This document shows, in pieces, positions 7,086 through 13,728 of a stretch of 15,735 bases of DNA; within the stretch, counting starts at the first letter, position 1, and the number at the start of each line of letters is the position of its first letter. Position numbers and translations under genes: made by a program. The DNA is taken from contig DIWM01000019.1 in NCBI GenBank assembly GCA_002428485.1, positions 40,879-56,613 of the forward strand, read 5' to 3'. Origin of the DNA: Deltaproteobacteria bacterium UBA6106. Its GTDB lineage: Bacteria; Desulfobacterota; Syntrophorhabdia; Syntrophorhabdales; Syntrophorhabdaceae. Under the pieces are notes generated by a model. That model worked only from the letters and a program-made list of their open reading frames with translations, made no database searches and was not told where the DNA came from.

Positions 7086-7427
7086 TTAATGAACTCGCCG
7101 GACGAGCAAAAGCCTCAGCTCTTTGCCCGCCTCATCCAGTGTCAGCTTCAACGGCATCTGTTTCACCTTTATCAGGTTGTCGGAATGTTCCACGAACATG
7201 TCCTTGTTGAGCCTGAAGAATTCCTTCACCAATCTCCTCATCCTGTTCCTGACCGCTGCGTTTCCGGTCTTTTTCCGTATCGAAACAGCTATTTTCCGGG
7301 TGGACAGGGTATTTTTATGTATCAGGAGTATAAAGTTATCTGTTTCCGAGTGTCGCGTCCACCTCTTGCCTCGAAAATCCCCCTTTTTCAGTCGCTCATC
7401 TTTCGTTAAGGTTAAGGCCATTCTCAT
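7086..7427 (-). CDS. rnpA: Ribonuclease P protein component
   Basis: RnpA is the protein subunit of RNase P, which trims 5' leaders from pre-tRNA. The signature RNRMRRLVKEFFRLN (the RNR motif helix) is present, with a basic composition throughout. With the ATG at 7427 (MRMALTLTKDERLKKGDF) the protein has 113 residues, near the E. coli length of 119. A second ATG lies two codons on (7421). An in-frame GTG at 7466 would add a non-conserved leader running through a hairpin (7441-7464), so I reject it. Shine-Dalgarno support for any of these starts is weak. It follows rpmH in the classic order. Confidence 0.93.
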   Translation of the reverse strand: MRMALTLTKDERLKKGDFRGKRWTRHSETDNFILLIHKNTLSTRKIAVSIRKKTGNAAVRNRMRRLVKEFFRLNKDMFVEHSDNLIKVKQMPLKLTLDEAGKELRLLLVRRVH

Positions 7428-7440
7428 TTTCAAGTAATAA

Positions 7441-7464
7441 GGAATGGCGGGTTGAAACCATTCC
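7441..7464 (-). promoter_or_regulatory. Perfect 7-bp hairpin between rpmH and rnpA
   Basis: GGAATGG, a 10-nt loop, CCATTCC. In the mRNA it lies 9 nt after the rpmH stop codon and ends 13 nt before the rnpA ATG. The following bases TTATTACTT are U-rich but not a true run. It may attenuate or mark a processing or stability boundary that keeps rnpA expression below rpmH. The function is inferred. Confidence 0.5.
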
Positions 7465-7473
7465 ACCCTGAAG

Positions 7474-7608
7474 TCAGACGGTGAGACTTTTTCTGCCCTT
7501 TGCGCGCCTTCTCCTGATTACTTCTCTTCCCGAAGCAGTCCTCATCCTCACGAGAAAACCATGCGTTCTCTTCCTGCTTTTGTTGTGAGGCTGATATGTC
7601 CTTTTCAT
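7474..7608 (-). CDS. rpmH: 50S ribosomal protein L34
   Basis: A 44-residue protein read from the minus strand. It begins MKRTYQPHNKSRKRTHGF and ends RRRRAKGRKSLTV, matching L34 of E. coli (46 aa) from end to end, including the HGF and RRRAKGR motifs. L34 is a late-assembling large-subunit protein. The ATG at 7608 has the Shine-Dalgarno GAGGTG about 6 bp upstream. It is the first gene of the rpmH-rnpA-yidD-yidC-jag-mnmE cluster. In many bacteria dnaA lies just upstream; here the neighbour is a divergent EF-G paralogue. Confidence 0.97.
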   Translation of the reverse strand: MKRTYQPHNKSRKRTHGFLVRMRTASGREVIRRRRAKGRKSLTV

Positions 7609-7640
7609 TCTTTCACCTCAAGTAGTTCTTTGAAGTTATT

Positions 7641-7670
7641 ACTTAACCATACAATGCTGAATGATGTCAA
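7641..7670 (-). promoter_or_regulatory. Candidate promoter of the rpmH operon
   Basis: A perfect TTGACA on the minus strand at 7670-7665. The best -10 with an 18-bp spacer is TTAAGT at 7646-7641, which is only 3/6 to consensus. It lies about 33 bp upstream of the rpmH ATG. Confidence 0.4.
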
Positions 7671-7671
7671 T

Positions 7672-7833
7672 AATTACCGAAATTACCGAGTAAATCCTAA
7701 ATCCGAATATCGAAACACTAAACAAATTAAAATGTTCAAAATTAAAAACGTAAGCTGCACTCATTTGCTTGGAACATTTGATATTTGAATTTTGATATTG
7801 TTTAGGGTTTGGTGCTTAGAATTTCGATATTAG
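7672..7833. repeat. Family E AT-rich inverted heptad element
   Basis: The left arm at 7691-7746 divides into 7-bp units: TAAATCC twice, GAATATC, GAAACAC, TAAACAA, ATTAAAA, TGTTCAA, AATTAAA. The right arm at 7772-7833 carries the inverse pattern (TTTGATA, TTGTTTA, GGGTTTG, ATTTCGATATT). The arms are degenerate and separated by about 25 bp. A tandem 9-mer AATTACCGA x2 (7672-7689) precedes it. A half copy lies at 10166-10213. The element sits in the 324-bp divergent gap between rpmH and the EF-G gene (7609-7932), which otherwise holds only the promoters. No DnaA-box cluster was seen. Confidence 0.7.
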
Positions 7834-7858
7834 CGATTGGCAAGTGGTTGTTTATCTC

Positions 7859-7887
7859 TTGATTTTTTTGAAAAGTCCATGTTAAAT
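7859..7887 (+). promoter_or_regulatory. Weak candidate promoter of the EF-G paralogue
   Basis: TTGATT at 7859-7864 (4/6), 17-bp spacer, TTAAAT at 7882-7887 (4/6). It is the best pair I could find upstream of the ATG at 7933. Confidence 0.3.
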
Positions 7888-7932
7888 TCACTGGATTCAA
7901 TCAATTCCATAGGATTGTCGAAAGGAGTTCAC

Positions 7933-10026
7933 ATGAAAAAGTATGAGCCTGATGCAATAAGGAACATAGGTATTTTTTCTCACGGGGGTGAAGGAAAGAC
8001 GTCAATCGTCGAGGCCATGCTTTTTCTTGCAGGAGAAAATAACAGGCTTGGAAGGGTTGACGACGGCACATCCCTGATGGATTACGAACCGGAGGAGGTG
8101 GAGCGGAAGATCACGATCTCTTCATCGCTTGCCTGTTTCGAGTGGGCCAGGCACAAGATAAACATGCTCGATACCCCCGGTGATGACAATTTCATATCCG
8201 ATGCAAAACTCTGTATGCGTGTCGTTGATGGGGCAATTATTGTGGTAAGCGCGGTTTCCACCGTGAAGGTCCAGACGGAGAAGGTATGGCAGTACGCAAA
8301 TGAATTTTCCATACCTGTGGCGATCTTCGTCAATAAGATCGACAGGGAGAGGGCGGATTTTGAAAGGACCGTTGAGGATATCCGGAAGAATTTCACAGAC
8401 AGAAACTGCCTTATCGTTCAGCTGCCCATAGGAAAGGAAGAGAATTTTAAAGGCGTGGTCGACCTCCTTACCATGAAGGCGTATATATATAAGGATGATA
8501 TGTCCGGTAATTTTGAAACAACGGAAATACCCAAAGAATATGAGGGTGAGGCAAAAAAACACAGGGAAAAGCTTGTTGAAATGGCTATCGAGATGGAAGA
8601 TGAGGTCATGGAGCGGTATCTGAACGGGGAAGAGATAAAGGATGAAGAGTTCGAGCGCTGCCTGAAGGCTGCCATATGGGCGGGCAAGATCGTCCCGATC
8701 ATGTGCGGGTCTGCGGCGAAGAACATGGGCATCCAGGTTCTCCTTGACAGCCTCGTAAAGTACTTCCCGCCGCCGACATTCAAAAAAGAAGTGGAAGGGA
8801 TCGATCCGAAAACGGGCAGCGTGGTAAAGCGCGAGATAGCCCCCGATAAGCCCTTCAGCGCCCTTGTATTCAAGACCATAACAGATCCATTTGCCGGGAA
8901 ACTGACGCTTTTCAAGGTCTACTCGGGCGAGATCCATCCTGATATGTCAGTCCTGGACGTAGTGAAAGATGAGAAAGAGAGGATCGGCCAGATATTTTCC
9001 CTTGTGGGGAAGAAGCAGAAACCCGCCGGGTTCGCGTCCGCAGGCGACATCGCTGTTGTGGCGAAATTGAAAGAGGTGGGCACAGGCGACACGATCTGCG
9101 ACGAGAAGGCGCCTATCCGGTACACGCCTGTGGCCTTGTCCAATCCGCTCATCTCCTTTTCGCTCCACCCAAAGGCAAAAGGCGACGAAGATAAGCTGAA
9201 CACCTCCCTCTCGCGGCTCATGGAAGAAGACCAGACAATACGGTATTCGAGAGATGAGCAGACCAAAGAGTTCATCCTGTCCGGTATGGGGCAGGTCCAC
9301 ATTGAAGTGGTGGTAGAGAGAATGAAGAGGAAGTTCGGCGTGGAAGTGGATCTGAAAGAACCCAAGGTCCCTTATAAAGAGACGATCAAAGGAACCACCA
9401 AGGTGCAGGGAAAATACAAAAAACAATCCGGAGGCAAAGGCCAATACGGCGATACGTGGCTCGAACTGGGTCCCCTGCCGAGAGGCACAGGGTTTGAGTT
9501 TGTCGACAAGATAGTCGGCGGCGCGATCCCGAGGCAGTATATCCCGGCAGTGGAAAAGGGCGTCGTCGAGGCCATGACGCAGGGAATGCTCGCGGGCTTT
9601 CCGGTGACGGACTTCAGGGTAACGTTGTATGACGGGTCGTACCACGACGTTGACTCTTCAGAAATGGCATTCAAGATAGCCGCATCGATGGGGTTTAAAA
9701 AAGGCATGGAACAGTCACAGCCAACCCTCCTTGAGCCGATCATGAAGATGGAGATCATCGTGCCGGACGACAATATGGGCGATGTGATGGGCGATATGAA
9801 TTCCCGGAGAGGGAAGATAATGGGCGTGGAAACGAAGGGAAGCAACCAGGTCGTAAAGGCGGTTGTCCCTATGGCCGAGGTGTTGAAGTACGCTCCCGAT
9901 CTGCGGTCTATGACAGGCGGCAGAGGGACATTCACTATGGAATATTCCCATTATGAGGAGGTACCGGCACACATCGCGCCAAAGATCATAGAGGCTGCCA
10001 GGAAGGAAAAGGAGCAGGAGAAATAA
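7933..10026 (+). CDS. fusA2: Elongation factor G-like GTPase (EF-G paralogue)
   Basis: 697 residues with full EF-G domain order: G domain (about 10-285), beta-barrel domain II, domain III, domain IV (with the QYGD and HDVDSSEMAF segments) and C-terminal domain V (SMTGGRGTFTMEY). EF-G drives ribosomal translocation. Several G-motifs depart from canonical EF-G: the P-loop is SHGGEGKT (16-23) instead of AHIDAGKT, switch I reads RKITI (58-62) instead of RGITI, and switch II reads DTPGDDNF (80-87) instead of DTPGHVDF, so the catalytic histidine is aspartate. NKID (134-137) is intact. It is therefore a paralogue rather than the housekeeping fusA, and it is not in a str operon. The ATG at 7933 follows AAGGAG; an in-frame upstream start at 7837 gives unrelated residues. 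Its cellular role is not established by the sequence. Confidence 0.9.
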   Translation: MKKYEPDAIRNIGIFSHGGEGKTSIVEAMLFLAGENNRLGRVDDGTSLMDYEPEEVERKITISSSLACFEWARHKINMLDTPGDDNFISDAKLCMRVVDGAIIVVSAVSTVKVQTEKVWQYANEFSIPVAIFVNKIDRERADFERTVEDIRKNFTDRNCLIVQLPIGKEENFKGVVDLLTMKAYIYKDDMSGNFETTEIPKEYEGEAKKHREKLVEMAIEMEDEVMERYLNGEEIKDEEFERCLKAAIWAGKIVPIMCGSAAKNMGIQVLLDSLVKYFPPPTFKKEVEGIDPKTGSVVKREIAPDKPFSALVFKTITDPFAGKLTLFKVYSGEIHPDMSVLDVVKDEKERIGQIFSLVGKKQKPAGFASAGDIAVVAKLKEVGTGDTICDEKAPIRYTPVALSNPLISFSLHPKAKGDEDKLNTSLSRLMEEDQTIRYSRDEQTKEFILSGMGQVHIEVVVERMKRKFGVEVDLKEPKVPYKETIKGTTKVQGKYKKQSGGKGQYGDTWLELGPLPRGTGFEFVDKIVGGAIPRQYIPAVEKGVVEAMTQGMLAGFPVTDFRVTLYDGSYHDVDSSEMAFKIAASMGFKKGMEQSQPTLLEPIMKMEIIVPDDNMGDVMGDMNSRRGKIMGVETKGSNQVVKAVVPMAEVLKYAPDLRSMTGGRGTFTMEYSHYEEVPAHIAPKIIEAARKEKEQEK

Positions 10027-10039
10027 CGGCAACCCGCTG

Positions 10040-10110
10040 GCTCATAGTTCATAGCTCGTGGCTCATAGCAAAACACCCGTAAGTCGTTAGGCGTAAGTCG
10101 TAAGGGGAAA
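10040..10110. repeat. Composite heptad element A'-B, left of dtd
   Basis: Inverted family A units GCTCATA, GTTCATA, GCTCGTG, GCTCATA (10040-10067) are joined by an AAAACAC linker to four family B units CCGTAAG, TCGTTAG, GCGTAAG, TCGTAAG (10077-10104), then GGGGA. Bases 10061-10110 match the reverse complement of 10778-10827 at 46 of 50 positions. A degenerate pair of B-like units follows (CCGTAAA, TCGTGAA, 10117-10130). Confidence 0.85.
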
Positions 10111-10165
10111 AAGAAGCCGTAAATCGTGAAATGCGAGATTACAATGGATGATCTTAAGTAACGTA

Positions 10166-10213
10166 TGATATTTGGTTTTGATATTGTTTAGTGTCTGGAT
10201 ATTCAATATTCAT
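10166..10213 (+). repeat. Half copy of family E
   Basis: It shares a 15-base identical core (10177-10191) with 7791-7805 and continues with similar spacing (TGTCTGGATATTC). It occupies most of the space before dtd, whose ATG is at 10251. Nothing else is recognisable in the 224-bp gap 10027-10250. Confidence 0.65.
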
Positions 10214-10250
10214 GTCTGCTGTTTATGCCTACTTTTATTAATGTGATTGA

Positions 10251-10694
10251 ATGAAGGCCGTCATACAGCGCGTCAAGAGCGCGTCCGTTGAAGTTGACGG
10301 AAAGGTCGTGGGCCGGATCGGACGCGGCCTCCTTGTCCTTCTCGGCATCGGCCAGGGTGATACTGAGAAGGATATCATATGGATGGTAGACAAGATCATC
10401 AATCTCAGAATATTTGAAAAAGAGGATGGAAAATTCGACGAGTCGCTCCTTGATATCAAAGGGGAACTGCTCGTTGTCTCCCAGTTTACCCTTTACGGCG
10501 ACACATCGAGGGGAAGGCGCCCTTCGTTCTCGGGCGCAATGGGGGCAGACGAGGCGCGTGGGCTGTTCGGGGTATTCGTACAAAAGGCGCGCGAAAGGGT
10601 AGGGAAGGTGGAGACCGGCGTGTTCCAGGCCTCTATGGACGTGCACCTCGTTAACGACGGGCCGGTGACGGTGATCGTGGACTCAAGGAAATAA
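10251..10694 (+). CDS. dtd: D-aminoacyl-tRNA deacylase
   Basis: 147 residues, full family length. DTD hydrolyses D-amino acids (and some mischarged glycine) from tRNA in the cytoplasm, protecting translation. Both active-site motifs are intact: SQFTLY (77-82) and NDGPVT (135-140, the Gly-cisPro loop motif). The N-terminus MKAVIQRVKSASVEVDG is typical, which supports the ATG at 10251 although no Shine-Dalgarno is visible. The gene stands alone, flanked by oppositely oriented copies of a composite heptad repeat. Confidence 0.97.
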   Translation: MKAVIQRVKSASVEVDGKVVGRIGRGLLVLLGIGQGDTEKDIIWMVDKIINLRIFEKEDGKFDESLLDIKGELLVVSQFTLYGDTSRGRRPSFSGAMGADEARGLFGVFVQKARERVGKVETGVFQASMDVHLVNDGPVTVIVDSRK

Positions 10695-10710
10695 CCCACA
10701 GCATGAAAAC

Positions 10711-10848
10711 GTTAGGCGTAAGGCGTTAGGCGTAAGGCGATTTTTTGACCCTCGCTCTTAGTCTTTTTTGTTGCCTCTCTCCCCTTGCGACTTACGCCTA
10801 ACGCCTTACGGGTGTTTTACTATGAGCCATGAGCCATCAACCGTGAAC
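10711..10848. repeat. Heptad hairpin B/B' plus family A array, right of dtd
   Basis: Family B units GTTAGGC, GTAAGGC, GTTAGGC, GTAAGGC (10711-10738) face inverted units CTTGCGA, CTTACGC, CTAACGC, CTTACGG (10784-10811). Bases 10717-10736 and 10791-10810 are perfect 20-bp inverted repeats with a 54-nt loop, and T-rich stretches follow each arm. A family A array follows at 10821-10834 (TATGAGC, CATGAGC), grading into CATCAAC, CGTGAAC. The structure could act as a bidirectional terminator or RNA stabiliser between dtd and the kor operon. Confidence 0.85.
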
Positions 10849-10864
10849 CGGCTCCCGAAATATC

Positions 10865-10893
10865 TTGACAATGCCTATGAATCATTTTAGTTT
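10865..10893 (+). promoter_or_regulatory. Candidate promoter of the kor-suc operon
   Basis: A perfect TTGACA at 10865-10870. With a 17-bp spacer the -10 would be TAGTTT (10888-10893), only 3/6 to consensus. It lies 23 bp before the korD ATG and just after the heptad repeats. Confidence 0.4.
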
Positions 10894-10916
10894 TTTAAAC
10901 ATCGGGGAGGTTAGAC

Positions 10917-11204
10917 ATGGCAGAGGCGCAAAAAAAGAAAGATATTCCCCATATCGACATCTACAGAGCATGGTGTAAGGCCTGCGGCATTTGCGTGGCG
11001 TTTTGTCCCACAGAGACGCTTGCACGCGATGAAGGCGGTTATCCCTATGTAAAATATCCCGAGAAGTGCATCAATTGCGGTTGGTGCGAGATCAGGTGCC
11101 CTGATTTCGCCATTACCGTCGAAGGGAAGAAGAACGGGAAAAAAGTGAGGGATCAATTTGAAAAAGAAAGTCCAGAAAAAGGAACTGCTGCTCCAGGGCA
11201 ATGA
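10917..11204 (+). CDS. korD: 2-oxoglutarate:ferredoxin oxidoreductase, delta (ferredoxin-like) subunit
   Basis: 95 residues with two complete [4Fe-4S] motifs, CKACGICVAFCP (cysteines 20, 23, 26, 30) and CINCGWCEIRCP (51, 54, 57, 61). It is the small dicluster subunit that passes electrons from the thiamine site to ferredoxin. The ATG at 10917 has a strong GGGGAGG Shine-Dalgarno 7 bp upstream. The delta-alpha-beta-gamma order is that of the oorDABC operon of Helicobacter. Its 3' end overlaps korA by 47 bp. The tail after residue 70 is lysine-rich. Confidence 0.93.
   Translation: MAEAQKKKDIPHIDIYRAWCKACGICVAFCPTETLARDEGGYPYVKYPEKCINCGWCEIRCPDFAITVEGKKNGKKVRDQFEKESPEKGTAAPGQ
11147..11150 (+). 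promoter_or_regulatory. Ribosome binding site for the TTG start of korA
   Basis: GAGG lies inside korD, seven bases before TTG at 11158. It supports the TTG start, which gives the expected KorA N-terminus just before LLQGNEAVVEGAL. Confidence 0.6.
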
Positions 11205-12303
11205 GGCAGTCGTTGAGGGAGCGTTAAAAGCAGGCTGCAATTTTTTTGCAGGCTATCCCATTACGCCGGCAACAGAGATCTCGGAGATTCTCTCGGTCAG
11301 GTTGCCCCAACTGGACGGCACGTTTATCCAGATGGAAGATGAGATAGCGAGCCTTGGCGCTGTTATTGGGGCATCCCTGGCAGGAGCTAAGGCGATGACT
11401 GCCACAAGCGGTCCAGGGTTTTCGCTTATGCAGGAGAACCTTGGTTTTGCCGTTATTGCAGAAGTGCCCTGCGTGATCGTCGATGCGATGCGCGGCGGGC
11501 CAAGCACCGGCCTTCCCACGATGCCCTCCCAGGGTGACGTTATGCAGGCGCGGTGGGGGACGCACGGTGATCACCCCATCATAGCGCTCTGTCCGTCTAC
11601 GATACGAGAATGTTATGACCTTACCATCAAGGCCTTCAATTATTCAGAGAAGTTCCGCATTCCCGTGGTCCTTCTGATAGATGAGGTGGTCGCCCATATG
11701 CGGGAGAAGATAACGATCTGCGAGGACGAGGACGTTGAGATCTTTAACAGGGTGAAGCCGACCGTGCCGCCTGAGTGGTATATCCCCTTTGAAGATACGC
11801 CGAAGGGCGTACCCGCTATGGCGAATTTCGGCGACGGGTACCGGTACCACGTTACCGGCCTGACGCATGACATCAAAGGATTTCCAACCTCGAGGCCGGA
11901 TGAGATCGACCCCTTTATCAGGAGGCTTTTCAGGAAGGTGAGCCAGAATTTTGCCGATATTCAGATAGGCGAATTCTATCAGACTGACGATGCCGATATC
12001 ACGATCATCGCCTATGGCTGTGTTGCACGCTCCGCACGGCGCGCCGCAGCAGACGGCCGCGAGCGGGGGTTGAAGGTGGGCGTGCTGAAGATGAACACCA
12101 TATGGCCTTTTATGAGGGCACAGGTCGAAAAGGTGCTCAGGACCTCGAAGGTCGTCATCGTGCCGGAGATGAATATGGGGCAGATGTCCCGGGAAGTGAA
12201 AAGGGTCAATAAAGGAGATGCCAAGGTCTTTACGATCAACAAGGTAGACGGAAAGATTATTACGCCTCAGGAGATACTGAGCAGGATCAAGGAGGTGTAC
12301 TGA
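11158..12303 (+). CDS. korA: 2-oxoglutarate:ferredoxin oxidoreductase, alpha subunit
   Basis: 381 residues, close to the 375 of OorA. It carries the pyrimidine-binding domain typical of the alpha subunit of 2-oxoacid oxidoreductases: YPITPATE (33-40), TSGPG (83-87) and RGGPSTG (112-118), with a C-terminal transketolase-like domain. With KorB it decarboxylates 2-oxoglutarate to succinyl-CoA and reduces ferredoxin, or runs in reverse to fix CO2. Translation appears to start at TTG 11158, within the last 47 bp of korD. The stop overlaps the korB ATG by one base. Other 2-oxoacid substrates are possible from this subunit alone, but the sucCD genes downstream favour 2-oxoglutarate. Confidence 0.94.
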   Translation: MKKKVQKKELLLQGNEAVVEGALKAGCNFFAGYPITPATEISEILSVRLPQLDGTFIQMEDEIASLGAVIGASLAGAKAMTATSGPGFSLMQENLGFAVIAEVPCVIVDAMRGGPSTGLPTMPSQGDVMQARWGTHGDHPIIALCPSTIRECYDLTIKAFNYSEKFRIPVVLLIDEVVAHMREKITICEDEDVEIFNRVKPTVPPEWYIPFEDTPKGVPAMANFGDGYRYHVTGLTHDIKGFPTSRPDEIDPFIRRLFRKVSQNFADIQIGEFYQTDDADITIIAYGCVARSARRAAADGRERGLKVGVLKMNTIWPFMRAQVEKVLRTSKVVIVPEMNMGQMSREVKRVNKGDAKVFTINKVDGKIITPQEILSRIKEVY

Positions 12304-13139
12304 TGGCTGAGATTACCCGGCTTATCCATGAATATCTGAGGCACGACAAGAAATTTCCCCATGTCTGGTGTCCGGGCTGCGGGATCGGGATCATGCTCGG
12401 TTCCCTCATCAGGGCGATCGACAAGACCGGCTACAGCAAAGACGACATTGTGCTTGTATCCGGCATCGGTTGCACCGGCAGGCTGCCCGTCTATGTCGAT
12501 TTTAATACCCTCCATACGACGCACGGACGGGCCCTTACGTTCGCTACAGGGATCAAGCTCGCCAAGCCGAGATTGAAGGTGATCGTCATCATGGGAGACG
12601 GCGATGCCGTCGCCATCGGCGGGAACCATTTCATCCATGCGGCGAGAAGGAACATCGATATCACGGCGATCATCGTGAACAACAGCGTGTACGGCATGAC
12701 CGGCGGCCAGTACTCGCCGACGACCCCGTACGGAATGAAGTCGACCACAACGCCCTATTCCAACGTAGAGCACGCCTTCAACATCTCAGAGCTGGCCGTT
12801 ACCGCAGGTGCCGTGTTTGTGGGCAGGGGAACGGTGTTCCACGCGAAGCTCCTGGACAGCCTTATGGAAAAGGCATTTGCAAAGGTCGGTTTCTCTGTCG
12901 TGGAGATCATTTCCCACTGCCACACCCAATTTGGAAGACTGAACCGTATGGGTACTGCGGTGGAGATGATGCAGTGGCAGAGAGACCACTCGGTGACCGT
13001 TGAAAAGGCAGCGCAGATGAAGACAGAGGAATTGAAAGACAAGTTCAAGATAGGGGTTCTTGTCGACAGGGAATTACCTGCCTACCAGGATGAGTACGAA
13101 AAGGTGCGAAGGTGGGCGAAGGGAACGGAGAAGAGATAA
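12303..13139 (+). CDS. korB: 2-oxoglutarate:ferredoxin oxidoreductase, beta (thiamine diphosphate-binding) subunit
   Basis: 278 residues, near the 273 of OorB. It has CPGCG (23-27), SGIGCTGR (53-60), and the thiamine-diphosphate and Mg binding motif GDGDAVAIGGNH (98-109) through NNSVYGMTGGQ (126-136). The ATG at 12303 shares its A with the korA stop codon (TGATG), which suggests coupled translation. The electrons are passed on to KorD. Confidence 0.95.
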   Translation: MAEITRLIHEYLRHDKKFPHVWCPGCGIGIMLGSLIRAIDKTGYSKDDIVLVSGIGCTGRLPVYVDFNTLHTTHGRALTFATGIKLAKPRLKVIVIMGDGDAVAIGGNHFIHAARRNIDITAIIVNNSVYGMTGGQYSPTTPYGMKSTTTPYSNVEHAFNISELAVTAGAVFVGRGTVFHAKLLDSLMEKAFAKVGFSVVEIISHCHTQFGRLNRMGTAVEMMQWQRDHSVTVEKAAQMKTEELKDKFKIGVLVDRELPAYQDEYEKVRRWAKGTEKR

Positions 13140-13140
13140 T

Positions 13141-13728
13141 ATGAGCTACCGGTATGATATTCGTTTAAGCGGCTCGGGCGGACAGGGACTGATCCTCATG
13201 GGGATCATTCTGGCGGAGGCCATAGGCATCTATGACGGAAAGTACGTTGCCCAGACCCAGAGCTACGGTCCCGAAGCGCGGGGCGGTTCGAGCAAGGCGG
13301 AGGTTGTCGTAAGTAATGCAGAGATCGATTATCCCAAGGCCCTCAAGCTTGACCTTCTTCTGGCGATGAACCAGAAGTCCTGCGATGATTACTATATGGA
13401 CCTCAAGCCCGAGGGCATCCTCATTGTCGACTCCACCTTCGTAAAGCAGCTTCCTACGCCGAGGGCATACCAGATTCCCTTTACCAGGATCGCGAGGGAA
13501 AAGCTGAAGAGAGAGATGGTGGCAAACATCGTTGCGCTCGGCGCAATCTCGAAGCTTGCCCCTATCGTGTCTTCAAAGGCCATCGAGGCTGCTGTGCTGG
13601 CGCGGGTGCCGAAAGGAACAGAAAAGTTAAACCGCGACGCATTGAAGGCAGGGATGACGGCTGCCCAGAAGGTGAAGAAGATCTCCTTTCCAAGTGCTCC
13701 TGCCGGGTTCGAAGATGAAGATACATGA
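13141..13728 (+). CDS. korC: 2-oxoglutarate:ferredoxin oxidoreductase, gamma subunit
   Basis: 195 residues, near the 186 of OorC. It shows the gamma-domain hallmarks GSGGQG (11-16) and QSYGPEARGGSSKAEVVVS (40-58). The ATG at 13141 is one base beyond the korB stop and yields the family N-terminus MSYRYDIRLSGSGGQG. An earlier in-frame ATG (13060) lies within korB and adds unrelated residues. It overlaps sucC by 14 bp. Confidence 0.95.
   Translation: MSYRYDIRLSGSGGQGLILMGIILAEAIGIYDGKYVAQTQSYGPEARGGSSKAEVVVSNAEIDYPKALKLDLLLAMNQKSCDDYYMDLKPEGILIVDSTFVKQLPTPRAYQIPFTRIAREKLKREMVANIVALGAISKLAPIVSSKAIEAAVLARVPKGTEKLNRDALKAGMTAAQKVKKISFPSAPAGFEDEDT

Noticed and set aside
7428..7466. GTG start at 7466 extending RnpA by 13 residues
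   Set aside because: It would code through the inter-gene hairpin, and the added residues (MEWFQPAIPYYLK) do not match RnpA N-termini.
7609..7932. Replication origin next to rpmH
   Set aside because: The gap is AT-rich, but no cluster of TTATCCACA-type boxes is seen and dnaA is absent. The AT content is explained by the family E repeat.
8082..9935. Long minus-strand open frames opposite the EF-G paralogue
   Set aside because: The plus strand encodes an intact, motif-bearing GTPase. The antisense frames have no family features or start signals.
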